Positions 29,266-41,355 of a stretch of 64,000 nt of DNA are shown here, one piece after another. Source of the stretch: Hemerocallis citrina (lineage: Eukaryota > Streptophyta > Magnoliopsida > Asparagales > Asphodelaceae). Each line of letters opens with the position of its first letter. Positions within the stretch are counted from its first letter, which is position 1. The notes below the pieces were generated by a model. It saw only the letters and a program-made list of their open reading frames with translations, was not told the DNA's origin and did not search any database. Location of the stretch: assembly GCA_017893485.1 (NCBI GenBank), contig JACEHZ010000588.1, forward strand, positions 372,001 to 436,000, read 5' to 3'. A program made the translations under genes and the position numbers.

Positions 29266-30128
29266 TAGGGCTGTTCATCGGTGCGAAACCGAACCGAACT
29301 GAAAAAAACCGAACCGAACCGAAATTTTTGGTTTGGTATATTTGAAACCGAAATCCGAACCGAAACTGATAAAATTCGGTTTGAACCGAACTGAATTTTA
29401 TCGGTTCGGTTCGGTTAATAACCGAAATAACCGAAATTTTTAGAAGTTGTTCAATTTTGAATTTTACTAGTGATCAAGGTCAGTGATATTGGTATTATGT
29501 ATATGCAAATCAATCATTCGTAAATAATTCACCAAATTCGCAAACTATTCGTGAATTTTGTTACTATGATTACAAACATACAAACAAACAAAATCCTGAG
29601 AAATCTTAGATAGGCTCTAGGATAGTAGTCCAAGACGAAAAAGGAATTAGCCTTTGCTAGAAAATGGAGATTCAAAAAAAAAAAAATCCACTGGTTGTCA
29701 AAATAGACTTATTTGCATGCTCGATGGGAGGTATATCCACTTTGAATTTGAGCTTTAACCTAATCCAAGTCCTATGTTGACATGATTCTGACTAGCATCA
29801 GCTGATTTGATCAAACACTAGCTAATTGCAAATTATACATGTCCCTCAGTTATATCGAAGAAGTGCACAAGACAGGCATGATAGTGTAATTAATGACTAT
29901 TATTTGTATCTATCGATAGTAATATAATATTACTATCGATAGTAAAAAAAAGTTCGGTTTTTTGTTCGGTTCGGTTTATTTAGAAGCCAACCAAAAACCG
30001 ATCCGAAGTCTCTAACAAAACTCCGGTTTGGATCAAAACCGAACCGAAAAACCGAACCAAATTGATAAATTTCGGTTCGGTTCGGTTCGGTTCGGTAATC
30101 GGTTTTAACCAAAGTATGAACACCCCTA
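29266..30128. mobile_element. hAT-like MITE inserted in LINE ORF1
   Basis: The left end TAGGGCTGTTCAT is matched by the inverted right end TAGGGGTGTTCAT. The subterminal regions are dense in CGGTTCGG and ACCGAACCG motifs in opposite orientation. The 8-bp duplication and TAGGG ends indicate hAT. There is no transposase, and the 863-bp length makes it non-autonomous. A perfect 16-bp-arm palindrome with a single-base centre lies at 29910-29942. Confidence 0.88.
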
Positions 30129-30136
30129 CCATTCGT

Positions 30137-31166
30137 CTCTCCCTTTTCAATGTACATCTTCCACCATCCTTGTTTGTAAGTCTTTTGGGTCCAACTCTCT
30201 GACTATGAGCGAACCTGCGCTCGTCGTCTTCCCCAAAGAGGCGCTCTCCCGTAGCAGCTTTCGTCCCAAAGCTTGTAGCTTTTTCCCTTTTGGAGATCGG
30301 CTTTGCCTGTCGTTTCTCATGGGGTTCTTGCCATTTCTAGCGCTTGTACGATCTGGCTCCACCCTCTGTTCTACTCGTCGCAGCTCACCACCAACTTCAA
30401 GGAGTTGACTTCCACTTTGAGCTTCCTTTTGGCCCCCCTTTTTGAGACTTGGTTCTGACTCAGCCAAGAATACCAAATCTGGTAGTTGATGCCGATCCAC
30501 AGTATGCCTTTCATCCAGGCCGTTGGATCCCTTGGTCAAGCCTCGTTCTCAACCAACGGTGGACGGCGATGATTTTTGAAGATTTGATCCCTTCGTTGCC
30601 GGATCCTGGCGCGCCTCCTTCCCTCTTGCCACTTTGATGATTTCACGGGGCACCCGCTCAACTTCATGAGCCCCATCTAAGGTTAGGTCCCACTCCGGTG
30701 AGACCACCTGCTTGTAGGAGCAACAGTCTCGGAGAGAAGGGGGAGGAGTGGGGGACGTGATGGTCAGGAGCTCTGCCTCTGTCTCTGCTCGCTTATCGAG
30801 CACAAAACGAATGAGGTATGACTCCTCGAACAAGAACACTTTTGCAAAACGCGACATAATTGAGATGTCGGCGTTCCTGATTAGTATCCTAGCAGATACG
30901 ATCTCCGAGTGGCGAATCGTCTTCTCGTCAATATCTTCAATTGTTTCGAAGTCGGATATGATCTCTTGTAGAGCATCTTTTTTCCAGAAGTGTAGCGGCA
31001 AATTATGGATTCAAATCCAAAATTTCTCGCCTTGGGGCAGCTCCACTCGAAACCTCGGTGACCATGCGACGAATTCCATCTTAAAGTGTCCAAAGTCCAC
31101 CGTGCCCAAGTCGGTGACCTCGGCCATCTTCTCCGGCAATTGGAACGAAACCAGGAATTGAAGGTG
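30137..31166 (-). pseudogene. LINE ORF1, DUF4283-like region
   Basis: Segments such as FKMEFVAWSPRFRVE and NLPLHFWKKDALQEIISDFE match the pattern of the DUF4283 nucleic-acid-binding domain of plant L1 ORF1. Stops at 31167 and about 31005 interrupt it. A basic linker follows (KGKKLQALGRKLL) up to the MITE insertion. Confidence 0.75.
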
Positions 31167-31961
31167 TCACATTTTTTTAGTTACCCAGTACCTGTGGGCC
31201 CACATTAGCCACTTCGAGTTCAGTGCTTGGAGGATATGGGTCTCTGATGGGCTTCCTGACTTAACTCTGGCCACGACGCACCATTCGCGGAGCCACTTTT
31301 CTTCGTTCTTGATTGTATCCAGGCTATTAGCTAGCCGGATTAGATTTGGGTTGTCTGGCGATCTTCCTCTGCTAACTCGACATTCGTCGTCATTGTTCGT
31401 GTTGACGACGTTCGTGCAGGCATACGACATGTGTCCCCACTTCATGCACTTTAGGCACCGGACTTCTTTTGTACAATCCTTCCGATAATGTCCCAAGTCC
31501 CCACAGTTGAAGCATGGCACCGGTTTGCGTTTTCCTTATCTCTGCTTCCTTTTGTTATCTGATTGAGTTGGGGGTGGGGAACTGTGTTTCTTTTTTCCTC
31601 TTCTGGCTATTTCATTCCAATTCTCAGTCGACTCCCCATTCGAAGCCGGAGTCTCTCTCTCTAGAGTCTCGTCATTTGGACCCCTTCTTGGGCCCACACA
31701 ATGATAGACTTGGGTCTTGGGCCTCCTCTTTCGATGGCAAGGGAGATGGGGGGGGGGGGGGTTGTGTAATGATGAGACTTGTGGAGGGTTGTGGTGGTGT
31801 ACGGGGGATCTTGTTGGAGGTGGAGTATAATGTGGTGGTTTGTAGTGGTGTGCGGGGGATCTTGATGGGGGTGGAGTATAATGTGGTGGTCTTCGGTGTT
31901 TATGGTGGTTGCTGTACTGTGAGGTTGTGGTGTAGAAGTTTTTTTGGGGGTAAAGTCTCCT
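31167..31961 (-). pseudogene. LINE ORF1, proline-rich and zinc-knuckle region
   Basis: The frame has a His/Pro-rich segment (HYTPPPSRSPAHHYKPP), a basic region, one TAA at 31536-31538 and then two CCHC knuckles (CFNCGDLGHYRKDC and CLKCMKWGHMSYAC, 31440-31515). Here the knuckles precede the DUF4283 region, whereas many plant LINEs have the opposite order. Confidence 0.8.
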
Positions 31962-31966
31962 GTGTT

Positions 31967-34900
31967 TGTAACGCCCCGGATCCCCGTTATCGGACCTCCA
32001 TGATGCAACCAGAATCTTTTCCTTCAAATGCATCTCAACACAGTAATAATACGAAAATTTAAAACTTTTTATTGCTAAATAAGGTCATTACATTATTGAT
32101 TACAACCGATATCTTATTCTTGGACAAGGAGTACAAATTACATCAACTCATTACAACCTATTACAAATATTTACAGACTCCACTTGTAAAGTTAACAGCT
32201 GCCTCCCAGAATGGCAGTCGACGGCTTACTGCCGAAGCTCCGCTGAACAGTCAATCTGCTTCCCTAGGGCTTGCTCCTCGGCTTGAGTCTTCTGCCGCGC
32301 GACTCTGATATCTTTGCACCTGCTCGAAAGGTAGAACCGGTACCTAAAAGGTGGAGAACGTCAGTACTTCGACTGACGCAAAGCTGATAATAACAGCGAT
32401 CTTCTAAACTACAATCACAACCATAATTTTATGCAAAGAGAAAAGTGATGTACCAAAACAAGGGTTTAATGGATTCGGGTTCTAGTGCAGTGGTATGCCA
32501 TGATCCTACGACTAGATGCAACAAATCACATGCCTAGCTCTAATGCAAGCAAGACTTTGGAAACGAATGCATCCCATACTACATACACCCCCAAATCTAG
32601 CCGTGTTTCTCCATAGTTTAGGGATTCAAACCCTCGCCATGCATCCTACTCTTGTACTCAACCTGTTCCCAATAGATTGTCCGTGCCCAAGGAGGTTGCA
32701 GTTGGTCGGTCCAGTTCTGCCACTGCAGTGCCTAAGTGGTGGTCGTATTTGCCACTCAGTACCCGTGTACGGACCTCTTCAGAAAGCCGCGTTGAAGGCG
32801 TTCGCAAGATTGCTGTACCTACCCGGTATCCTGACGTCAATGATATGTGCGTTCACCCCCTCACCGGGGTATGAACTGATGTATAAAGTAACCCACGTGC
32901 ATAGGAACGTGATGGTCTCGAGGGTTAAATCCCCTATCCTCCTGTTCCTTACTCCGGCAAACTTTGGGAATTAACAGATCAAGATACGAGACTGAGGACT
33001 CAATCATGAGTACCAAAAACGTATTCCTACGACAGGAGAGTACAACACCCGACTATGTTCTGCTAGTACTAATGCAATTACCAAAACCCCCAATGCATCA
33101 CTCTAATCCTAGCCTCTTCTAAACACTTGGGTGAAATGAGATTGCTTCCAAAATTCTGTTTATCGACCTCTGGCCCTGGCGATACCAGTTCGGTTTGCCA
33201 CTTCCCCTAGCTTGGAGTTTGTCCAAAACCATGGCCTGTATTCACCCCTATTCGGCAGTGAATGTGTGTTCACCCCTCCCCGGGTAATGAACTTATGTGT
33301 TTAGCCCTCACCGGGCGAAGAATTTATGCGTTCACCCCTCCTCGGGTAATGAACTCAATTTGATGGCACGGCTCGGACTTCCTACGCTTCAGTGGAAGTT
33401 CATAACTTAGGGTCGACAGATGATGGGTATCACCCTACCCTAGTGACTAACTCGAGTCACAAGAATCCACCATGGGAGTCAACAAAATCAAAAATAGATA
33501 CCAAACATCCCCAGACAAAGAGTTATCAACTCTAATGGATACACAGGGGAAAGGTCCTCATGACACCTAGTCAAAACCCAAGACTAAGCAACCTATGGTG
33601 TTTCTGCACGAAACTTAAAAAGATCATAACTTCCTTGACACAACTCCGATTGGGGTGTGCAAACCCAATCCGGAAAGGTAAAGACATAGGCTACAACTTC
33701 CTAGTTGATCATAACCTCAAATTCTATCATCTAAGTCCTCAAAATGGCCTCTCAAGCCTCAGCCTGTGTATTTTCTGTACACTGGCCGCTCCTTACCAGT
33801 AGCATAAGTCACTACCTACTCATCAGAATACTGCAAACCCAGCTTCTATGGAAAGGTGTAGGTGTCTTCAACAATCCTCTAGTTGGTCAAAAGTCCAAAA
33901 TATGCCAATAGATCTCCCTAAAATACACATTACTCACAGGTGTACCATAACGCACTCTACGTCTTTCTCAAACAGAGCACTCAGCTCAAATCCTGGTCTC
34001 TGTCCAGTATTGCAAAAATCATATTAAATCAACCACTCACTGGAATCACATCAAATAGGTCTTGTTAGAAAGGTCGTGATGTCTACTACAATCCTCTAAG
34101 GAAATACTTCCTTAGAGGTCTTGTTAGAAAGGTCTTGATGTCTACTACAATCCTCTAAGGAAACACTTCCTCAAAATGTGCTCTTAAGGAGCCTCAATTT
34201 TGTCATCTCTACAAGGTGTCTAATCTGACTAAATCCAGCACAGTACGTGCTATAAAATCCATCATAAATTCTATACTTATCCAATAGTCACAAATTTTAC
34301 AGTAAAGAAACTAGACTTCATAATGAACAACATACAAAAGGTTTCATGTCCAATTTCCAAGTCTACACTGAGTTCTTCATGTTTCAATTAAGCATAAAAA
34401 TCATCATGTTCTTCAGTCACAGCTCTAGATACTGTTGATAGATTAATTTTGAACATATCTGTAAAATCATCCAATTAATTTATTGATTTTTCTGTAGAGT
34501 CTAGATACATGTGAGACATCATGGTAAAAATTTTAGAATACGATTATGTGCCAATTAATTATGAAAAATCCAAAAATCTCAGGTATCACGGTAAACAATT
34601 TCTGCTACTGCCTTATGGCACTATTTTACAAATGGATTTTATTAAAATACCAAACAACCTCAGAAAAATCTGAAATAATTCATGAATCATCTAGACATAT
34701 AGGGGAACAATCTGTAACAATTTCATTATCAAATTCCTTGTGGTTTGCTCTTGGAAAAATCTAGAAAATGGCATGCAGATTCCAGTTCTAGTTTCAGATT
34801 TCAACTTCCAATCTCTTAAACAATCATTCTAACTCCTACTACTTCATATGCATGCAAGAAATCAATAAGAAACAACAAGAAGGTTTAGAGAAACTCCCCA

Positions 34901-35531
34901 CCCTGAGTTGATTATAGAGTAGATGATAGCTTTGAGCTTCACTTCTCTAAGAGTTCACTCCAAGAGCTCTTTCTTCAATCTTTCTTCATTTCTCTCCTTC
35001 TCTTTCTTCTCTTGGGTTTGAGTTCTGAAATTTTCAGAACATGGGAGAAGAAATGAGGGGTTTTTAACGGGAAAATGAGTGAGGAAAGAGAGAGGAAGGT
35101 TGGGGGGGGGGGGGGGGTAGTAGGGTGTAGGTTTTAGGGTGTAGACTATGGTGGTTTTGTGAGAAAAACCATGGTCTTTAGCCCTTGGTTTGGGGTACAA
35201 TGGTTGGCTACCCTATTTAGTCCTTAATTGGGTTCTTAGATGAGAGATGAGAGGTTTATCGAGTGTACGCAAGATATACCCATCGTAGTATCATACAATA
35301 ATATATTTGCATGTGTACCGTACCAAAAACTAGTATCTATACCAGTATCGGTCCTCCACATTCTCGTGCATCTTCTAGAACGCAACCATCCTCATGAACC
35401 ACCCCGCAAACCTAACCGCACACCAACGATAGAAAAATCAAACAAAACACTGCAATCATATGCACGCATACAGACAAAATATATATGTACATATATATAT
35501 ATATAAGCATTGTACAATCCGGGGTATTACA
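31967..35531 (-). mobile_element. Solo LTR (3,565 bp) of a Ty3/gypsy element inside LINE ORF1
   Basis: The repeat starts TGTAACGCCCCGGATCCC and ends GGGTATTACA, with GTGTT at both flanks (31962-31966 and 35532-35536). The termini resemble those of the long-LTR elements at 36.9 and 51 kb. No gag-pol, primer site or second LTR is present, so it is the product of LTR-LTR recombination. Inside are short repeats with TTCACCCCTC and CGGGTAATGAAC (33251-33360), a 59-bp tandem duplication from 34061, and a G run near 35101. Orientation is inferred from similarity of ends to the minus-strand elements. Confidence 0.88.
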
Positions 35532-35536
35532 GTGTT

Positions 35537-36197
35537 GGTGGGACGATTGGTGGTGACAACTCTGGTCGTGGTACCGCTGATCGTACCCCTCTCTGTGATA
35601 GCGGTTATGTTCTTTAGGGGGGGTTCTTTTATGCTCGTAAGGGCCGGTAGGAGGACCCCCTCTATGGGCCCGTCCCCCGAGAAGCAGCTCCGAGGGGCGA
35701 TGATGACTGTTTCCTCCCCCATGTCGTCGTTGATGCACACTTTGGTGTGCACGCGAGGGGGATAGAGTATGTCTGAGCCTCCTCGAGTCCCCCTCAAGGG
35801 GGTTGTTCGGTTGGAGGAGGTTTTGGGGCAGTTGGGGGGCAGCCCCTGGATTGGGTACTGAATTTGGTGGAAGATGTGGGGGTGGAGGGGGAGGTGGTGG
35901 AGGGAGAGGGCAGAGGGTTGGGGGCTCGGTATTGGGGTGGTTGAGTTGGTGGCGGACCCTTTCATTGGACCCACAACCGCTCAGCTCTAGCTCCAAAGCA
36001 TTAGTGGGAGCTTTGTTGCTGTGGTTCTAATGTAGGTACACGTTGAGAAGGTGGAAAAGGGAGGATGGGGTGAAATGGTTCTGAGAGTGAGTAGGGGAAG
36101 GTGGAGCAGGGGAGGAGATGTCGGAGGAAAGCTAGGAGGTGGTGAAGGGGGAGGGGAAGGTGGGGGACAGAGGAGGAGAAGACGCTGCTTCAGTCAT
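35537..36197 (-). pseudogene. LINE ORF1, N-terminal part
   Basis: ATG at 36197-36195 begins MTEAASSPPLSPTFPSP. The frame has a TAG near 36135 and another near 36030, then runs open through a proline-rich region ([14 protein letters not shown]) to the LTR insertion point. It continues in frame at 31961 once the LTR and one GTGTT are taken out. The start is 64 bp inside the LINE 5' boundary. Confidence 0.7.
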
Positions 36198-36261
36198 TTG
36201 CTAGATGCAACTTGGCTTGATGCTGCTTCTATTGACCTTAATAAGGCTTAGGTTCAACTGT

Positions 36262-36273
36262 ATCTTAAACACA
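36262..36273. repeat. LINE target duplication, right copy
   Basis: ATCTTAAACACA marks the 5' end of the LINE at 36261. The host sequence resumes at 36274. Confidence 0.9.
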
Positions 36274-36934
36274 ATGTTGAAATGAAAATAAATTAGAGTA
36301 AATTAATCAATTAATTTAATTTAATCGATTTAAAGCTTTGAATTACCTGAAGGTATCATGTGCAGCATTATACATGCTTGTGCTTGCCCCATATACCAAT
36401 GTATAAAATAACATGCTATGAAGTTCGAAATAGCTCACTATGTAATCTAACTCTACACCTTCTACTATGAAGTTCATATCCATAACTCATTTCCTAGATA
36501 ATGTTGGGATTGGGCCGTCAACCAACGCTCGTTGTCGTAGCGAAACAGAATAGAGCAATAAGGAAGTCGAAGTAGATGAGACGAATCAATTAAGCAAGCA
36601 AGTAGATCCACCAATCTAACACAAACACACCGATGACTTATCCCGATTAGCTTTTGCTTAATCCGGGGAAAAATATAGGGAGATCTGATATTCAACTAGA
36701 AGTTATTATAAGGAGTTTCTGATTCACTCAATACAAGAAATTAAACCCACTCATCAAGAACTATCTCTCTCTTGAGCCTCTCTTTGCAATGGAGAAAAAT
36801 AATCTATGAAGTACTCTACTCTCATAAAGGAGGAGTTTACAATATATATAGAAGAATAGAAAGAAACCTAGGTCTAATCTTCATTCTTAGTCGTCCGATA
36901 TAACCTGGAAAAGAAGTAACTGAATATGAACCAT
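36274..36934. other. Host sequence between LINE and the next LTR element
   Basis: AT-rich in its first part. A possible minus-strand exon lies at 36347-36415. From 36502 TGTTGGGATTGGGCCG has the look of a Copia LTR start, but no matching end was found before 36934. Confidence 0.4.
36347..36415 (-). CDS. Possible exon of an unidentified gene
   Basis: A 69-bp segment bounded by a CATAG acceptor and a CAG/GTAATT donor encodes LVYGASTSMYNAAHDTF in one frame, which reads like real protein. Before the LINE inserted it lay about 350 bp upstream of the VPS35 start codon on the same strand. I do not recognise the family, and a chance open segment is equally possible. Confidence 0.2.
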
Positions 36935-39900
36935 TGTCACGCCCTGTTTCCCAAAATACGGAATACGAGTACGTAACGTAGGCCCAGCAAATGATGTAAA
37001 CATCATCCATAAGCTGTACCAGACTAACTCAGCAATAAGAACAACAAAATACAACTATGCAAGAAATATAACCACATGAATCAAAGATAAATTCCAATAA
37101 TAAATGAAATAATCCAACAATATAAATATCCAACATCTGGGATCAAAACAAACTCTGGGTCATAAAGCCCAAAACAAAGTACAATTCATAACAATGTTCG
37201 AGAAAAATAAATCTAGTAGAAAATAAATCTAAGCAGCACAGACAGGTTCCATCTTTAGAAACGTTGCTTACCAATTCCTTCGGGAACAGATTCTTTAGTA
37301 CCTGTAAAATCTTGATCTAAAAAGAAAGAAAAGAGTGCCCTTAGAGCAAGTCGTGGGAAGCAAGTAGAGAAACAGAGGATAAGGGAAAACATGTATATCA
37401 AAGAATATGGACATGGTCAAAGACAAAGAACAAAGCAAAGACAAGCAATAATATCAAAGGTGTACAATAATCACGCATGTAATGAGTGATGTCAAGACAA
37501 GATCAAGCATGAGATGCAGGTCATTAAGTATTTTATTAATCTATCTAGTGCATGTACTACTGCGTCCCATTCCACAGGTTCGGCGCAAGCACAGTGATCG
37601 TTTTAGACTGATGGTGAATTCACGGATCGTGTACTCGGAATTGATAACAATAATTTACATGCAAGAATTAAAAATTGATCACTGCAATCAATGCTCCTCC
37701 TTCTATGTCAAGTATTCGTGCGAGCGAGAAGGCTTTACCAAGTACATTTTCCGATCATTCACTACCAAGTCTACCCATAATATCCCGGCCTGTTAATAGT
37801 TTATTTTCATCCTATGTGAGCATGCAAGAGGGTTTTAATGTTGTATGATACTAAGTGTGACTAATTCTATGCGTTACAGACAAAGCATGAGGCAAACACA
37901 TCAAATAAGCACAATTCACATAATCAGGACAGCATGACCCTGCTGTACTCAGATACTGATTACAGCCACTACAAAATAGAAAATCTAAATCCGTCAGAAG
38001 GTATAGAAAGTAGACTTCCACACGGTTCTGGCGAATATAATTAAGGCATATAAAGGATACAGGAACTAGGGTGAAAACTCTAATCTATTCAGGTCTTATG
38101 TTCAGGCAGCATGCAGTAAGTTGTGTTCAAATAATTATTTCAGGTCAGAGAACTTATTGATAAAATCTATAAAAATTCAGGGAAGTACCTATACATGTCT
38201 AGGTCCAGCCTAATTTATTTCAGAATTTTCTTTTACTGTTAATAGGGTCAAATAAAATATAGAACAGCAGGATACGCATGTAATTGTGAGTCTGGAATTT
38301 CTAACATGGTTGTACTAAAATGTTGATATCTAGCAAATTACACATCGGAACTTAGATCCGTCAAAAGGATGTTAAACTAGACATAAGAGGCTAAAAGTTC
38401 ATGTTTCTAAAGGAAATTTAAATTATGACATTATCGTGGGTAAAAATTGATTCAAAGTAAACAACTAACATTTCAGAAAATTGTCTTAACATGAATAGGC
38501 AATAATTAAATCATATGGTCACGTATAGCATGCAAATTGGTAATCAAAGTGATCCTAGGTGTCAACATGCAAATTTCTAAGTTTAAGATACAATTATCAC
38601 AGGCATGGTATCAATTTATCCATCAACTTCAATCTAGCACATACAATTTAACATGTCCAACTTATCAAGTAGTCCAATGCATGAATCTAGTTATTTAAAT
38701 GTGCATATGCATGAAACAATGGGGACTAGATTTTAGATCAAAGAGATAGCACAATGTTAAGAGTATGTCGGGTTAGCTCGTGTAAACTCTCGATAAACTT
38801 AACGGAATTGTCAAAAGCAGTATGATAACGAAATGGACGGGATCTACTTGCAGGAAATCAAATAAACTTGAACAGAATAAAGTGCTAGTTCAAGAAGAGA
38901 CTTGCGTGTTAATTTTGCAGATTCAAATAATAAGAATAACGGGATCAGAATCCTGGGCGAAAATCCCAAAGACACGCGCGAAATACGTGCGAAGAAAACC
39001 AAGCAACAAAGCAACACCAACTCTGCCAAAAATCCCCACACCGGATCTGGACAGAACACGGGACAGAGAACTTGGATCCGATATGCTAAAGCACGGGACA
39101 GCAAAACCAACCAATCGTTCTCCTTCTTCAACCTCGGTAAGGAGAGAGAGCGAGAGAACACGGCGACTGCGGGGCAACTGCGACGGGGGCGGAGCGATGT
39201 CGGCACCACGGCGAAGACGTCGGCACCACGGTCGGGAAGCGACGGTGGCGATGGCAGCCTCGACGAAGAGAGCTTTGTTTTCGGTTGGAAACAGAGAGCA
39301 ACGATAGTGGCGATCGGGGCTTGAACGACGACACTAGGGCCTTCGGTGGAGCGGCGAGGGACGGCAGGACAATGGTGGGGTGCACGGAGAAGGGTTAGGG
39401 CGACGGTGATGGGTTAAGGCGATGGGAAAACCACGGTGGATTGGGTTCGACGAGGAGAACGGGGATGATGACGGGGGACATGACGGTGATGAGGGCGAGG
39501 GAATGGAGACGATGATGGTGGTGACGGAGGTAGAAGGTGATCGGAGAAGGCCAACGGGGTATAGGGTTTCGGTTGGGTTTGGGGTGCAAAGAAAAAAGAG
39601 AAGGAGAAGGGATAGATGATCGAGGAGACAGAGAACGGGGGTGAGAGAGAGAGAGAGGAATAGATTTAGGGTTATTTTAATAGGGTATATATAGGGAATC
39701 AAGAATTAGGATTTTGGGTTGAGATTATGTGGGTTCTCGGTATCGGTTTTGGCTCCAAAAAGAGAAAAATGAATGCAATGAGATGAGACGAACATAAAGG
39801 AGAACAAATCAGACTCAAAATAGAAAGAGGAAAATTTGCAAAGAGAACAGAATTTAACAAAAGAACATAGATTGATCAAGAGAGATTAAAAGAACCTAAG

Positions 39901-39987
39901 AAAAGACAAAATACACTATAACAAATGGATCCAAATACAATAATCGAAAGAAAACAAAATACAGCAAAATCGAAAATAGGGTTTACA
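36935..39987 (-). repeat. 3' LTR of the 36.9-47.1 kb element
   Basis: This is the longer LTR copy. A TATATATA box on the minus strand lies at 39686-39693, followed in transcript direction by a G/C-rich leader (39.6-39.1 kb on the minus strand). Its open frames on both strands have no known domain. Confidence 0.85.
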
Positions 39988-40084
39988 AATCCTACCCACC
40001 TTACAAGAAGAATTTCATCCTCAAAATTCATACAAGAGGTACATAGGGCAAACCCCGAAACAAACAAAGCAAAACAAGCACTAC

Positions 40085-41355
40085 TCAAACAAATGAGGGA
40101 ACCTCTCCCGAATCACTTCCTCTAACTCCCAAGTAGACTCCCCTGGCGAGTGAGGATCCCAAGAAACTCGGACCAACTTGATGACTCTATTCTTTAGCAC
40201 CTTCTCTCAACGGTCTAAGATAGAGACGAGTCGAATTTCACAGGACAAATCCGGCCTCACAAACAAGTCTGAGTAGTCAACCACATGACTGTCATCTCTG
40301 ATGTATTTCCTGAGCTGAGAAACATGGAATACATCATGAACACCTGCTAAAGCTGGCGGTAGCGCGAGCCTGTAAGCTACCTTGCCCACACGTTCTACAA
40401 TATCGAATGGACCGATGAATCGAGGACTCAACTTGCCTCCACCGCTGCAATGGATAACACCTTTCCAGGGCGATACCTTGAGAAACACATGCTCGCCTGC
40501 CTCAAACTCTAGAGGTCTCCGACGACAATCAACCCACCTCTTTTGCCGATCCTGCGCGACTTGCAAATGCTTGTGGATCTGAGCCATGGCATCAATTGTC
40601 TTCGTAATCAACTCAGGACCTAAAAGCTTCCTCTCGCCGATATCATCCTAACAGACCGGCGATCTACACTTGCGCCCATAGAAAGCTTCGAATGGAGCAG
40701 CCTTGGGACTCGCCTGGTAACTGTTATTATATGAGAACTCAGCCAAGTGAAGATGATCCTCCCACGAACCTCCAAACCGAAGAACGCATGATCTCAACAT
40801 ATCTTCTAGGGTCTGAATTGTCCTTTCTGACTGCCCATCCGTCTGAGGATGGAACGTTGTACTGTAACTCAACTTAGTACCCAAGCTCCTCTGCAAACTC
40901 TCCCAGAACTGAGATCTGAATCTCGTATCTCTATCTGATACGATGCTGACAGGAACCCCACGCAGACGAACAACCTCCTGAACGTACTGCTTGGCCAAAC
41001 TCTCCGTAGACTGACCCACACGAAAAGGAATGAAGTGAGCACACTTCGACACCCGATCCACTATCACCCAGATAACATTATGACCTTTAGGACTCTTCGG
41101 CAAAGCTGTCACAAAGTCCATCGTGATATTCTCCCACTTCCATTTAGGGATAGGAAGGGGTTGCAAAAGTCTTGTGGTCCTCTGATGCTCCGCCTTCACC
41201 TGCTGACAGATTAGGCACTGGGCGACGAATCGAGCCACATCCCGCTTCATACCATGCCACCAGAAATGTTGTTTTAAGTCCCTGTACATCTTGGTACCAC
41301 CAGGATGAATAGAATATGGGGACCGATGTGCTTCCTCGAGTAGCTTCCGCCTGAC
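40085..41355 (-). pseudogene. Integrase and chromodomain remnant of the 36.9-47.1 kb element
   Basis: The zinc-binding region (FVAQCLICQQVK) and catalytic core are present: WVIVDRVSKCAHF, SDRDTRF and TDGQSERTIQTLED hold the D, D, E positions. The GPFDIVERVGKVAYRL C-terminal module follows, ending in a chromodomain-like tail (VIKLVRVSWDPHSPGESTWE, 40085-40200). Stops lie at 40648 and 40207. Confidence 0.88.

Larger units (their letters stand above)
24615..36261 (-). mobile_element. L1-type LINE upstream of VPS35, with two later insertions
   Basis: Both flanks carry ATCTTAAACACA (24603-24614 and 36262-36273), a perfect 12-bp target duplication. The 3' end has a T-rich run on the plus strand (24616-24629), the complement of the LINE poly(A) tail. 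In order from 36.2 kb down are an ORF1 with CCHC knuckles and a DUF4283-like domain, a partial endonuclease, a reverse transcriptase and a C-terminal zinc-binding segment. Removing the hAT MITE (29266-30128) and the solo LTR (31967-35531) with one duplication copy each leaves about 7.2 kb, a normal plant L1 length. The LINE is inactive. Confidence 0.93.

Noticed and set aside
31514..32062. Plus-strand ORF across the LINE-LTR border
   Set aside because: It crosses a verified insertion junction (GTGTT duplication) and is the shadow of the His/Pro-rich LINE ORF1.
39128..39702. Minus- and plus-strand open frames in the LTR GC-rich leader
   Set aside because: Low-complexity frames on both strands lie within an LTR leader and are repeated in diverged form at 46.2-46.9 kb with different frames. 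No domain.
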